A program made the position numbers and the translations under genes. The notes beneath the pieces were generated by a model, which saw only the letters and a program-made list of their open reading frames with translations, ran no database searches and was not told the DNA's origin. This document shows positions 1-8,531 of a stretch of DNA of 64,000 nt, in pieces (the stretch's first letter is position 1; each line of letters starts with the position of its first letter). The DNA is from Phenylobacterium conjunctum (GTDB lineage: Bacteria > Pseudomonadota > Alphaproteobacteria > Caulobacterales > Caulobacteraceae), in contig NZ_JBHTLQ010000013.1 in the NCBI RefSeq assembly GCF_042679085.1, positions 1 through 64,000 of the forward strand, read 5' to 3'.

Positions 1-495
1 CACCGCGACGGGCTTGGCGGCGAAGGCGGGCTTGGCCGCAGGCGCGGCGGCCACGCGCACAGGGGCCGCGTGGCTGGCCGGCGCGGACGCCGAATGCGAA
101 TGGGCGGTGACCCGAGCCCGCGGCGCGTAGCGGTTGCCATAGACCTGACGACGCTCCGCCGCGGTCATATCCTCGGGGTTCTTGATCGGCCGCATGGCCG
201 TCACCAGCACGCCGTCGGCGCGACGATAGGTGACGAGGCGCATCACGTACTTGGGGTTCGAGTTCGCCGCCGGCGGCAGATTGGCCGAGGTCGTAGCCGA
301 CGCCCCGGGGCCACCGGCCAGTCCGGAATTGTCGGACGTCGGCGCGCCCCCCATCAAGGATGGTGAATCCGACGCCTTATAGCTGTCCGGCGGCGGCGGC
401 GGTTCATGCGGCGCAGGTCCGCTGCACCCTGCGACCGTCAGCAGAGCGGCGGCCGCAGCCCCCTGAAACGCCAACCTCTTGAACACACTCGCCAT
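1..495 (-). CDS. Lipoprotein, C-terminus off the window edge (partial)
   Basis: An open frame runs from an ATG at 495 leftwards through position 1 without a stop, so the 3' end lies outside the window. The first 165 codons are visible. Residues 1-24 form a lipoprotein signal with a basic start, a hydrophobic stretch and the lipobox TVAGC (Cys24). A Pro-rich stretch follows, then a conserved-looking block around YVMRLVTYRRADG and an Ala/Pro/Lys-rich region that could be a linker to a C-terminal domain not seen here. A G-rich Shine-Dalgarno-like run precedes the ATG. I infer an outer- or inner-membrane anchored lipoprotein. I do not recognise the family. Confidence 0.7.
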   Translation of the reverse strand, partial: MASVFKRLAFQGAAAAALLTVAGCSGPAPHEPPPPPDSYKASDSPSLMGGAPTSDNSGLAGGPGASATTSANLPPAANSNPKYVMRLVTYRRADGVLVTAMRPIKNPEDMTAAERRQVYGNRYAPRARVTAHSHSASAPASHAAPVRVAAAPAAKPAFAAKPVAV

Positions 496-622
496 CGGAA
501 GCCCCCATTCCATCGCGAAGATCCCAGGCCAATCTGGCCCGTTAAGGTGTCAGGATCACAACAAACCACGGTGGAGCCGGAAGTCAAAAGGGTGAATCGA
601 GCCGGGGGATATCCATTTCGCC

Positions 623-1432
623 CTACAAGCGAACGCGGGTCGCCTCATAGAGCGCCACCGCGGCGGCGGCCGAAACGTTAAGGCTCTCGAAGCCGCCGGG
701 CATTGCGATGCGCGCCAACTCGTCGCAGTGCTCCGCCACAAGCCGCCGGAGGCCTTCGCCTTCGGAGCCCATAATGAGTAACACCGGCGAGCCGTCCATC
801 ACCTGATCCAGGGTGCGCTGTCCGGAACCCGCCAGGCCGACGGCGCGCCAGCCGCGCTCGGTGAGGGTCTCGATCGCCCGCGACAGGTTGGTGACCCGCG
901 CGGTGGGGATGCGGTCCACGGCGCCTACCGCCGCCTTGGCCAGGGCGCCGGTCAGTTTCGGCGCGTGGCGGTCCTGCAGAATGACGCCCTGAGCCCCGAA
1001 GGCGGCCGCCGAGCGCAGGATGGCGCCGACATTCTGCGGATCGGTGACCTGGTCCAGCATCAGGAGCACTGCGCCGGGGCCGGGCTGGAAGTCTTCCAGA
1101 CTCCAGTCCTCAAGCGGGGGAATACGCATCGCCACCCCCTGGTGCACCGCGCCGGGAGGCAGGGACTGGCCGATCCTGGCGCCCTCGACCACCTCCAGAG
1201 CCTTGGGTCGGCCGAATCGTTGCTCGATTTCCTGGGCCCGATCTGGGGTCGCCAACAGACGCATTGGCGGCTGCCTTTTGGGGTTGGACAGGGCCGCTTC
1301 GACCGCGTGCCAGCCCCACAACCAGTCGTCGGACACGTTGTCCCGCTTGGCCTGAGGCCTTGCAAACGAAGGCTTTGCAGGGGCTTTGCGAGAACCCTTT
1401 CGGGGTCCGTTGCGTTCGTGATGCGACGACAC
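623..1432 (-). CDS. rlmB: 23S rRNA (guanosine-2'-O-)-methyltransferase, RlmB/TrmH (SPOUT) family
   Basis: A 269-aa SPOUT methyltransferase, which transfers methyl from SAM to a ribose 2'-OH of rRNA; RlmB modifies G2251 of 23S rRNA. The three SpoU motifs are visible: NVGAILRSA (about 134-142), LLIMGSEGEGL (about 218-228) and SLNVSAAAAVALYEA near the C-terminus. A substrate-binding N-terminal domain (about 35-105) follows a basic tail. I chose the GTG at 1432 because GGGAGGG lies 9 nt upstream; an ATG at 1492 in the same frame would add 20 residues and run up to the divergent tRNA-Tyr gene. The promoter for tRNA-Tyr overlaps this 5' end. The rRNA target is inferred from the family. Confidence 0.87.
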   Translation of the reverse strand: MSSHHERNGPRKGSRKAPAKPSFARPQAKRDNVSDDWLWGWHAVEAALSNPKRQPPMRLLATPDRAQEIEQRFGRPKALEVVEGARIGQSLPPGAVHQGVAMRIPPLEDWSLEDFQPGPGAVLLMLDQVTDPQNVGAILRSAAAFGAQGVILQDRHAPKLTGALAKAAVGAVDRIPTARVTNLSRAIETLTERGWRAVGLAGSGQRTLDQVMDGSPVLLIMGSEGEGLRRLVAEHCDELARIAMPGGFESLNVSAAAAVALYEATRVRL

Positions 1433-1438
1433 TATAAG
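1410..1438 (+). promoter_or_regulatory. Candidate promoter for tRNA-Tyr/tRNA-Gly/tufA
   Basis: TTGCGT (1410-1415), a 17-nt spacer and TATAAG (1433-1438) form a good housekeeping-type promoter. It lies about 60 nt upstream of tRNA-Tyr and overlaps the first codons of the divergent rlmB gene. Confidence 0.55.
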
Positions 1439-1499
1439 ACGCCCTCCCAATCGGGGCCGGAAATGAAATGCCGGCCCTTGATAGGGCTCCAAGCGCGCT

Positions 1500-1585
1500 G
1501 GGGGAATGTCCCGAGTGGCAAAGGGGGGGGACTGTAAATCCCCTGGCGTCAGCCTTCGTAGGTTCGAGTCCTACTTCCCCCACCA
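1500..1585 (+). tRNA. tRNA-Tyr (anticodon GTA)
   Basis: An 86-nt class II tRNA with a long variable arm. The acceptor stem GGGGGAA (1500-1506) pairs with TTCCCCC (1575-1581), followed by A and an encoded CCA (1583-1585). The T arm is GTAGG-TTCGAGT-CCTAC. The anticodon GTA is at 1534-1536. It heads the tRNA-Tyr, tRNA-Gly, tuf arrangement also known from the tufB region of other proteobacteria. Confidence 0.96.
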
Positions 1586-1635
1586 CGCGCAGGAGCAGCA
1601 TTTTCCAGGAGGGCTCGCCCGAGCACCGCCCGTAA

Positions 1636-1709
1636 GCGGGTATAGCACAATGGTAGTGCAGCAGCCTTCCAAGCTGAGGATGCGGGTTCGATTCCCGCTA
1701 CCCGCTCCA
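1636..1709 (+). tRNA. tRNA-Gly (anticodon TCC)
   Basis: A 74-nt cloverleaf. The acceptor GCGGGTA pairs with TACCCGC (1699-1705), followed by T and an encoded CCA at 1707-1709. The T arm is GCGGG-TTCGATT-CCCGC and the anticodon TCC is at 1668-1670. It ends 29 nt before tufA and is probably co-transcribed with it. Confidence 0.96.
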
Positions 1710-1738
1710 ACAACCCTCTAGCCCGCCGGCAGGAACCC

Positions 1739-2929
<1,191 letters not shown>

Positions 2930-2940
2930 TCTCGACGGCT

Positions 2941-2960
2941 CGGCCCGCTTCGGCGGGCCG
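2941..2960 (+). other. UUCG-capped hairpin after tufA
   Basis: CGGCCCGC and GCGGGCCG form a perfect 8-bp stem closed by a TTCG tetraloop, 11 nt after the tufA stop. There is no T-run after it. It probably stabilises the mRNA 3' end or assists the terminator that follows. The same hairpin lies behind tufB at 30918-30937. Confidence 0.75.
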
Positions 2961-2980
2961 GACCACGCACTCAAAGATCA

Positions 2981-3012
2981 GGCCGCCCAGGACATCCTGG
3001 GCGGCCTTTTCT
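2981..3012 (+). terminator. Intrinsic terminator of the tufA operon
   Basis: GGCCGCCCAGGA and TCCTGGGCGGCC form a 12-bp perfect stem with a 2-nt apex, followed by TTTTCTT. It is identical to the terminator behind tufB. Confidence 0.93.
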
Positions 3013-3114
3013 TGTTTGGGTCGAACGCAGTCTAGGCGCGCGCCGCCGTTGAATCTGCTCAGGGTTGCGGGTAACTCCTGGGGACGCCCTGGCGTGGGCG
3101 TATTGGGGGACGAC

Positions 3115-5145
3115 GTGATCGATAGCCTGGCGCCGCCGACGGGGAATCCGTCGGTCGTGAGTTTCGACGCCTTGCCGTCGTGGGCCGAAGCGCCCGCGTT
3201 CTCGCGGCCTACGCCTCCCGCGGCCGAGCAGATCGATGAGGGGCTTTGCGCCTGGCTCTACGACACTCAGGTTCACCTGGGACAAGGATCCCAGACCTGG
3301 CTGTCCCGCACGGTCAATGAAGTCACCAGTCCGGATGGCCTGACCCCCGCCGGCCAGGTCAGCATTGATTTCGAGCCGTCGTTCCAGCGACTTGTCCTGC
3401 ACCATGTGCGGATCCTGCGGGCGGGGGAGGCGATAGAGGTCGACGCCCAGCAAGGGCTTCAGCTCCTGAGGCGTGAGCAGGACCTGGAGCGCGCCGTGTT
3501 CGACGGTCGGCTGACGGCGCATCTGTCGATCCCGGACGTCCGGGTCGGCGATGTCGTTGACCTTTGCTACAGCGTCGAGGGCGTCCACCCGATGCTGGCC
3601 GACCTGTTCTGCGCCGAGTGGCCGCTCAGCTGGATGCGCTGGGTCGGTGAGACCCGGGTGCGGGTCATGGCGCCCGCCGAGCGCCGTTTCACGGTGCGCG
3701 CCTGGAATGAGGCGCCTGCGCCGCGCGTTGAGCTCACGGCCGAGGGGCTGCGGACCTGGACCTGGCGAACCTGTGCTACGCCCGCCGTCTCCCCCGAGCC
3801 CCTGGCGCCAGAGTGGATCCGTCAGCACGCCGCGGTCAGGTTGGCGGAGGACTGCGCCTGGTCCCAGGTCGCCGACCGCTTCCGTCCCGGCTACGCCCTC
3901 GAACCCTTGCCGGCCGACCTGATGGCCCAGGTGGCGGGGCTTAGGACGCGGCGAGGCTCGGCCGGGGACCGCATCGTTGCGGCGCTGCGCCTGGTTCAGA
4001 GCAGCCTGCGCTATCAGGCCGACCATCTTGGCGCAGGGGGCTTTGCGCCGCGCCCGGTCCAGGAAATCTGGGCGACGCGGACGGGCGACTGCAAGGACGC
4101 CGCCCGCCTGCTGGTGTGCATCCTCCACCACCTCGGGGTCGCCGCCGAGCCGGTGCTGGTCAACACCGTGCGAGGCGAGAGCCTGGAGACGGAGCCGCCA
4201 AGCCTCGCCGCCTTCGATCACTGCGTGGTCGGCCTGAAGCTGAGCGGTCGGCGCTATTGGGTCGATCCCACGGCGTTCCCGCAGGGCGGACGCCTGGAGG
4301 TCCTCCATCAGCCTCGATACGGCTGGGCCTTGCCGCTGGTCCCTGTGAGCCGGCTCGAACACATGGGTGAGGGGCCGATCGAGGACGTCCTCAGCATCTA
4401 TACAGTCTATGACCTGCCCCAGACCGTGTCCGGCGCCGCCAAGATGCGGGTCGAGACGGTCCATGCCGGGCGGCGGGCGGATATCATGCGACGCCGCCTC
4501 GCGGCTGGCTCCGCATCGGTGGCGCGGGCGTTCAGGGACCATACGGACCATCGGGTCGGCCCGGTCCTGTCCGCCGAGCCCCTGGAGGTCCGCGACGATC
4601 TTGACGCCAACCTGCTGACGACGGTCGAGACCTATGTGGTGAAGCCGGTCTGGCGGATCGACGCGGCCTCGACACACGCCGAGTTCGCCACAGTCGACGA
4701 CCTCTTCGGCCCGAGCCTGCCGAGCTTGTTGGCCCAGGCGCGACGCCTGCCGGCGCATCTGGGCGAGGCCTTGCGCATGCGAAGCCGCACTGAGATCCAC
4801 CTGCCTGTGTCCTCCCGGGCCAGCGCGTGGGAAGCGGTGGTGCAGAAGGGGCCGTGGAAATCGGTCTCGCGCCTGGTGATTCTGGATTCGCGAGGCACAA
4901 GCCTGCGCCTTGAACAGGCCTTGAGCCTGGATCGGGGCCTGGTGCGGCCGGATGAGGCGGCCGCCTACGCCAAGTTTCGGGAGCAGAGCCTGGCGAGCGC
5001 CGAGCTCTTCCTGCGCCAGCCAGTGCGCGCCGACCTGGTTCGGTCGTGGGGCCGGCGCGGATCCGCGGCTCGGGCCTGGCGCGTCGGTGTGCTGGCGCTC
5101 ATGGCGCTCTGGCTCGTGTCGAAGCTCGTGAACCTGGTGCTCTAA
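3115..5145 (+). CDS. DUF3857/transglutaminase-like domain protein
   Basis: About 676 aa. An N-terminal DUF3857-like beta-rich region is followed by a transglutaminase-like core with the Cys-His-Asp triad visible: RTGDCKDAARLL (Cys326), FDHC (His369) and YWVDPT (Asp384). A long C-terminal region ends in a hydrophobic segment that could be one membrane anchor. In this superfamily the core may act as a cysteine protease, amidase or crosslinking enzyme; the substrate is unknown. The frame is open back to a TTG at 3016, but that start lies at the tufA terminator. The GTG at 3115 has GGGGGA just upstream; a GTG at 3094 is an alternative. It separates tufA from tRNA-Trp/secE and overlaps the small minus-strand gene by 4 nt. 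Confidence 0.8.
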   Translation: MIDSLAPPTGNPSVVSFDALPSWAEAPAFSRPTPPAAEQIDEGLCAWLYDTQVHLGQGSQTWLSRTVNEVTSPDGLTPAGQVSIDFEPSFQRLVLHHVRILRAGEAIEVDAQQGLQLLRREQDLERAVFDGRLTAHLSIPDVRVGDVVDLCYSVEGVHPMLADLFCAEWPLSWMRWVGETRVRVMAPAERRFTVRAWNEAPAPRVELTAEGLRTWTWRTCATPAVSPEPLAPEWIRQHAAVRLAEDCAWSQVADRFRPGYALEPLPADLMAQVAGLRTRRGSAGDRIVAALRLVQSSLRYQADHLGAGGFAPRPVQEIWATRTGDCKDAARLLVCILHHLGVAAEPVLVNTVRGESLETEPPSLAAFDHCVVGLKLSGRRYWVDPTAFPQGGRLEVLHQPRYGWALPLVPVSRLEHMGEGPIEDVLSIYTVYDLPQTVSGAAKMRVETVHAGRRADIMRRRLAAGSASVARAFRDHTDHRVGPVLSAEPLEVRDDLDANLLTTVETYVVKPVWRIDAASTHAEFATVDDLFGPSLPSLLAQARRLPAHLGEALRMRSRTEIHLPVSSRASAWEAVVQKGPWKSVSRLVILDSRGTSLRLEQALSLDRGLVRPDEAAAYAKFREQSLASAELFLRQPVRADLVRSWGRRGSAARAWRVGVLALMALWLVSKLVNLVL

Positions 5146-5333
5146 GGGGCCGCGCCGTTGGGGCGGGGAGGGGACTTCGCGGGTTCGCCGGTGGCCGGAT
5201 CCGTCATGGTCTTCGGGGTTCGGGACGAGCCTTCGGCGCCTGGCGGCTCGGTCGCCGGACGGGGCGGATCGGCGGGCTTCAGGTCCTCGTCCCTGTTGCG
5301 GGCAAGGTCGCCGCGGCGTCGGGCTTGGGTCAT
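5142..5333 (-). CDS. Small hydrophilic Pro-rich protein, unknown
   Basis: A 63-aa highly charged, Pro-rich protein that starts MTQARRRGD and ends rich in Pro, Thr and Gly. No transmembrane segment or known motif is seen, and it is probably disordered. The ATG at 5333 is chosen because GGAGG lies 5 nt upstream; an in-frame start 13 codons further up lacks such a site. Its stop overlaps the stop of the convergent transglutaminase gene by 4 nt. The clear ribosome binding site is the main support. No function can be assigned. Confidence 0.45.
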   Translation of the reverse strand: MTQARRRGDLARNRDEDLKPADPPRPATEPPGAEGSSRTPKTMTDPATGEPAKSPPRPNGAAP

Positions 5334-5390
5334 GGCGTCCTCCGGTTTGCGGAAACGCTGCAGGCGCGGCAATCGATCCCCGCGCGGGTC

Positions 5391-5419
5391 TTGCTCAGGC
5401 GGGGGCTCGCTGCTAAACC
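5391..5419 (+). promoter_or_regulatory. Candidate promoter for tRNA-Trp/secE/nusG
   Basis: TTGCTCA (5391-5397), 14 nt, then GCTAAACC (5412-5419). The -10 matches the Caulobacter housekeeping form GCTAnAwC exactly, and it lies about 90 nt before tRNA-Trp. Confidence 0.55.
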
Positions 5420-5508
5420 GCGCGGCTCCGGCGATGAGCCGATGCGCCGGAAAGCGATCCGACGTATCGATTGTCTGTCGGAGGCCAGCCCGAAAGGGAC
5501 GGTCGCGT

Positions 5509-5584
5509 AGGAGTGTAGCTCAGCTGGTAGAGCATCGGTCTCCAAAACCGAGGGCCGGGGGTTCGAGTCCCTCCACTCCTGCCA
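5509..5584 (+). tRNA. tRNA-Trp (anticodon CCA)
   Basis: A 76-nt cloverleaf. The acceptor AGGAGTG pairs with CACTCCT, with discriminator G at 5581 and an encoded CCA at 5582-5584. The anticodon CCA is at 5542-5544 in a 7-nt loop between TCGGT and ACCGA. It precedes secE by 70 nt, the usual tRNA-Trp, secE, nusG order. Confidence 0.97.
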
Positions 5585-5654
5585 TTTCATGCTTATGTAG
5601 ATCCCCGGGCGCGGATCAGCCGCCGCCCCTATAGAAGAGTGTCGAGACGCCTCG

Positions 5655-5966
5655 ATGGCCAGGAAACCGGGTTCCACGCCGCAAGCGATGAAGAACCGCG
5701 CCGCCAAGACGGCCGCGGCGATCGCGCCGGCGTCCGCACTGGCTCAGCCGGCGGAAAAGCCCAAGAAGCGCACCAGCCCCGCCCAGTTCGCCCGTGAAGT
5801 CCGCGCCGAGGCGCGCAAGATCACCTGGACGAGCCGCAAGGAGACCTGGATCACCTCGGTGATGGTCGGCATCATGGTGGTGATGGCTTCGGCCTTCCTG
5901 TTCGGCGCTGATGCGCTGATCAGCTTCCTGATCGGCCTGGTCCTGAAACTCGCGAAGGCGGGATAA
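5655..5966 (+). CDS. secE: Preprotein translocase subunit SecE
   Basis: A 103-aa inner-membrane subunit that clamps the SecYEG channel. It has an Ala/Lys-rich N-terminal extension of about 40 residues, the conserved amphipathic segment around FAREVRAEARKITWTSRKE (about 45-63) and one transmembrane helix (about 66-95). This single-helix form is the common bacterial type. It lies 5 nt upstream of nusG, the near-universal pairing. Its partner secY is at 44320 in this window. Confidence 0.96.
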   Translation: MARKPGSTPQAMKNRAAKTAAAIAPASALAQPAEKPKKRTSPAQFAREVRAEARKITWTSRKETWITSVMVGIMVVMASAFLFGADALISFLIGLVLKLAKAG

Positions 5967-5971
5967 GAGAA

Positions 5972-6535
5972 ATGAACGCCGAGACCAACGCGCAGTCCAA
6001 CCCGCGGCACAAGTGGTACATCGTCCACGCCTACTCGAACTTCGAGAAGAAGGTCGCGGAATCGATCCGTGAGCAGGCCGCCCAGCAGGGCCTGGCCGAG
6101 AACTTCTCCGACATCCTGGTGCCCACTGAGGACGTCGTCGAAATCCGCCGCGGTCGCAAGGTGAACGCCGAGCGCAAGTTCTTCCCCGGCTATGTGCTGG
6201 TGAAGATGGAGCTCACCGACGAGGCCTACCACCTCATCAAGAACACCCCGAAGGTCACCGGCTTCCTGGGCTCCGGCTCCAAGCCGATGCCGGTCTCCGA
6301 AAAGGAGGTGGCTCGCATCATCGGCGCCATCGAAGAGGGTGTCGAGCGTCCGAAGCCCACCATCTCCTTCGAGATCGGGGAGCAGGTCCGCGTCACCGAC
6401 GGCCCGTTCGCGAGCTTCAACGGCTCGGTCGAGCAGGTCGACGAAGAACGCGCCCGCCTGCGCGTCACCGTCTCGATCTTCGGCCGCGCGACCCCGGTCG
6501 AGCTCGAGTACGGCCAAGTCGAAAAGACCGCCTGA
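5972..6535 (+). CDS. nusG: Transcription termination/antitermination factor NusG
   Basis: A 187-aa protein that binds the RNA polymerase clamp, supports processivity and can link polymerase to Rho or ribosomal S10. The NGN domain occupies about residues 11-115, starting at HKWYIVHAYSNFEKKV, and the KOW domain about 130-187, with GEQVRVTDGPFASFNG. Full length. It starts 5 nt after secE with GAGA before the ATG, so the pair is one transcript. A separate promoter precedes rplK. Confidence 0.97.
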   Translation: MNAETNAQSNPRHKWYIVHAYSNFEKKVAESIREQAAQQGLAENFSDILVPTEDVVEIRRGRKVNAERKFFPGYVLVKMELTDEAYHLIKNTPKVTGFLGSGSKPMPVSEKEVARIIGAIEEGVERPKPTISFEIGEQVRVTDGPFASFNGSVEQVDEERARLRVTVSIFGRATPVELEYGQVEKTA

Positions 6536-6572
6536 TCCCTCTGGGGGGCAGGAAGTACAAGCTCTGCAAAGC

Positions 6573-6600
6573 TTGTGATCGCGTCCGCGCCCTGCTAAGA
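6573..6600 (+). promoter_or_regulatory. Candidate promoter for rplK-rplA
   Basis: TTGTGAT (6573-6579), a 14-nt spacer and GCTAAGA (6594-6600) fit the Caulobacter-type promoter. The predicted leader before rplK is about 105 nt. A short inverted repeat (CAAGCT...AGCTTG, about 6559-6575) overlaps the -35. Confidence 0.5.
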
Positions 6601-6711
6601 GCGCGCCCTTCGCCGGGTGGGCCATTGGCTTGCGCGGCCTAAATCCGTGGGAGGAGCGCCACTCCGGACCACGGCTCAAACCGACCGGTTCTCCGGTCAT
6701 CAGGAGCAAAC

Positions 6712-7143
6712 ATGGCCAAGAAGATTCTGGGCTACATCAAGTTGCAGGTGCCCGCGGGCTCCGCCACGCCTTCGCCGCCCATCGGGCCGGCGCTCGGCCA
6801 GCGCGGCGTCAACATCATGGGCTTCTGCAAGGAGTTCAACGCCCGCACCGAGAAGGAGCCGAAGGGCACCCCCCTGCCGACGGTCATCACCGTCTATCAG
6901 GACAAGTCCTTCACCTTCATCACCAAGACCCCGCCGGCGACCCACTTCATCAAGGAAGCCCTCGGCCTGAAGTCCGGCTCGAACAAGCCGGGCCGCGAAG
7001 TGGCCGGCAAGATCACGCAAGCTCAGCTGCGCGAGATCGCGGAAAAGAAGATGAAGGACCTCAACGCCAACGACGTTGAAGCCGCCACCAAGATCATCGA
7101 GGGCTCCGCGCGCTCGATGGGCCTGCAGATCGTGGAGGCCTAA
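6712..7143 (+). CDS. rplK: 50S ribosomal protein L11
   Basis: A 143-aa protein of the GTPase-associated centre that binds 23S rRNA helices 43/44; it is needed for factor-driven GTP hydrolysis and the stringent response. The Pro-rich N-terminal motif PPIGPALGQRGVNIM and the C-terminal rRNA-binding domain (from about residue 75) are intact. CAGGAG precedes the ATG at a good distance. It is followed after 3 nt by rplA. Confidence 0.98.
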   Translation: MAKKILGYIKLQVPAGSATPSPPIGPALGQRGVNIMGFCKEFNARTEKEPKGTPLPTVITVYQDKSFTFITKTPPATHFIKEALGLKSGSNKPGREVAGKITQAQLREIAEKKMKDLNANDVEAATKIIEGSARSMGLQIVEA

Positions 7144-7146
7144 GAC

Positions 7147-7836
7147 ATGGCTAAGCAACCCAAGCGCGCCCAAACCTTCACCGGTGATCGCTCCGCGAGC
7201 CACAAGGTCGAAGACGCCGTCAAGCTCGTGAAGGCCAACGCCACGGCCAAGTTCGACGAGTCGATCGAAATCGCCGTCAACCTGGGCGTCGACCCGCGTC
7301 ACGCCGACCAGCAGGTCCGTGGCGTCGTGAGCCTGCCCTCGGGCACCGGCCGTGACGTCCGCGTCGCCGTCATCGCCAAGGACGCCAAGGCTGCCGAAGC
7401 CCAGGCCGCGGGCGCCGACGTCGTCGGTGCTGAGGACTTGGTCGAGCGCATCCAGGGCGGCTTCATGGACTTCGACCGCGTGATCGCCACCCCCGACATG
7501 ATGGCCCTCGTCGGTCGTCTGGGTAAGGTGCTCGGCCCGCGCGGCCTGATGCCGAACCCGCGCGTCGGCACCGTGACGCCGAACGTGGCCCAGGCCGTGA
7601 AGGACGCCAAGGGCGGCGCCATCGAGTTCCGCACCGAGAAGACCGGCATCATCCACGCCGGCATTGGCAAGGCGAGCTTCACCGAAGACGCCCTGCTGGC
7701 CAACGTGCGCGCCCTGGTCGACGCCCTGAACAAGGCCAAGCCGACGGGCGCCAAGGGCACCTACATCAAGAAGATCAGCCTCTCGTCCACCATGGGCCCG
7801 GGCTTCAAGGTCGACACCGGCTCGGTCGGCGTCTGA
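7147..7836 (+). CDS. rplA: 50S ribosomal protein L1
   Basis: A 229-aa protein that forms the L1 stalk on 23S rRNA and guides deacylated tRNA out of the E site. The family signature GLMPNPRVGTVTPNV is present near residues 136-150, and the length is typical. In other bacteria L1 represses translation of its own rplK-rplA message. The operon ends here at a strong terminator; rplJ-rplL follow only after 3 kb of unrelated genes. Confidence 0.98.
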   Translation: MAKQPKRAQTFTGDRSASHKVEDAVKLVKANATAKFDESIEIAVNLGVDPRHADQQVRGVVSLPSGTGRDVRVAVIAKDAKAAEAQAAGADVVGAEDLVERIQGGFMDFDRVIATPDMMALVGRLGKVLGPRGLMPNPRVGTVTPNVAQAVKDAKGGAIEFRTEKTGIIHAGIGKASFTEDALLANVRALVDALNKAKPTGAKGTYIKKISLSSTMGPGFKVDTGSVGV

Positions 7837-7863
7837 TCTTTCTGATCTGACGGACTATCGGAG

Positions 7864-7891
7864 GGGCGCGACGGCGACGTCGCGCCCTTTC
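7864..7891 (+). terminator. Intrinsic terminator after rplA
   Basis: GGGCGCGAC and GTCGCGCCC form a 9-bp stem around GGCGAC, followed by TTTCTC. Confidence 0.85.
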
Positions 7892-7908
7892 TCGTTTCCC
7901 GGGTCACT

Positions 7909-8184
7909 TCAGGCTGGCCAGTCCTGCCGGCCGTGACGGATACGCAGGATCACCACAGCGTCCGCGCGCAGCAGGTAGGCGATGACGTGCCCGGTGCGGG
8001 CCACGAGCTCGCGCGTTCCCGCGATACGTCCGAGGCGGCCCCGCGCCGAGAGGTCCTCCAGGCCGCGTATCGTCGCAAGCAGGTCGTCCATCTGCGCGAA
8101 GGCCGTGCGCGGATTGTGCTCACGCAGGAATTCGAACGCCGCCCGAAGGTCGGATTGTGCCGGCCCTGAGATCAGGACCTTCAA
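7909..8184 (-). CDS. ParE/RelE-family toxin
   Basis: A 91-aa small basic protein with the ParE/RelE fold pattern: MKVLISGPAQSDLRAAFEFL at the N-terminus, a helical middle, then the strands RIAGTRELVART, HVIAYLLRADAVVILRIRH and a C-terminal HGRQDWP typical of ParE-like toxins (RHGRQxWP). Such toxins inhibit gyrase (ParE) or cleave mRNA (RelE); the ending favours ParE. Its ATG overlaps the stop of the upstream antitoxin gene by 4 nt (ATGA), the normal coupling. The toxin lies between rplA and rplJ on the opposite strand. Confidence 0.87.
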   Translation of the reverse strand: MKVLISGPAQSDLRAAFEFLREHNPRTAFAQMDDLLATIRGLEDLSARGRLGRIAGTRELVARTGHVIAYLLRADAVVILRIRHGRQDWPA

Positions 8185-8429
8185 GAGGCGGACTTGCCCG
8201 CCATGTAGTCCCGAAGGCCGAGCTCGACGTCGTCGAACGGCAGGACATCGCCTTCCGCCACTGCCGCGAGGCCCTGTTCCACGGCTTCCCGGAACGCTGT
8301 GTCAAAGCGCAGAACATCACGAACCGCTTCGAGGGCGAGTTCCGACGGGCTCTGGGCGCGTGATTTGGCAAGGGCGTCGAGTTGCGCCTCTTCCGCAGGT
8401 GTCAGTCGGATCGCAAGATCGCCAGCCAT
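8181..8429 (-). CDS. Ribbon-helix-helix antitoxin (ParD/CopG type)
   Basis: An 82-aa protein. The N-terminal residues (LAIRLTPAEEAQLDALAKS, then SPSELALEAVRDVL) match a ribbon-helix-helix DNA-binding domain with a short strand and two helices. The acidic C-terminal half (FREAVEQGLAAVAEGDVLPFDDV) would wrap the toxin. It sits first in the operon and is expected to repress its own promoter, which must lie in the 102-nt gap shared with the divergent thiolase gene. The pairing with the overlapping toxin supports the call. Confidence 0.85.
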   Translation of the reverse strand: MAGDLAIRLTPAEEAQLDALAKSRAQSPSELALEAVRDVLRFDTAFREAVEQGLAAVAEGDVLPFDDVELGLRDYMAGKSAS

Positions 8430-8531
8430 GCGGAAAGGCTAACCCGGCGTGCGCTCCCCGCCAATACCGGCGACTTGACCGAAGGCGCGGCGGACTTCAC
8501 TGACGATGAAAATCTTCAGAGGAAGCCGCCC

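Noticed and set aside
8382..8531. Upstream extension of the thiolase gene
   Set aside because: The frame is open but overlaps the antitoxin start, and the ATG at 8532 has a good ribosome binding site and the usual thiolase N-terminus.
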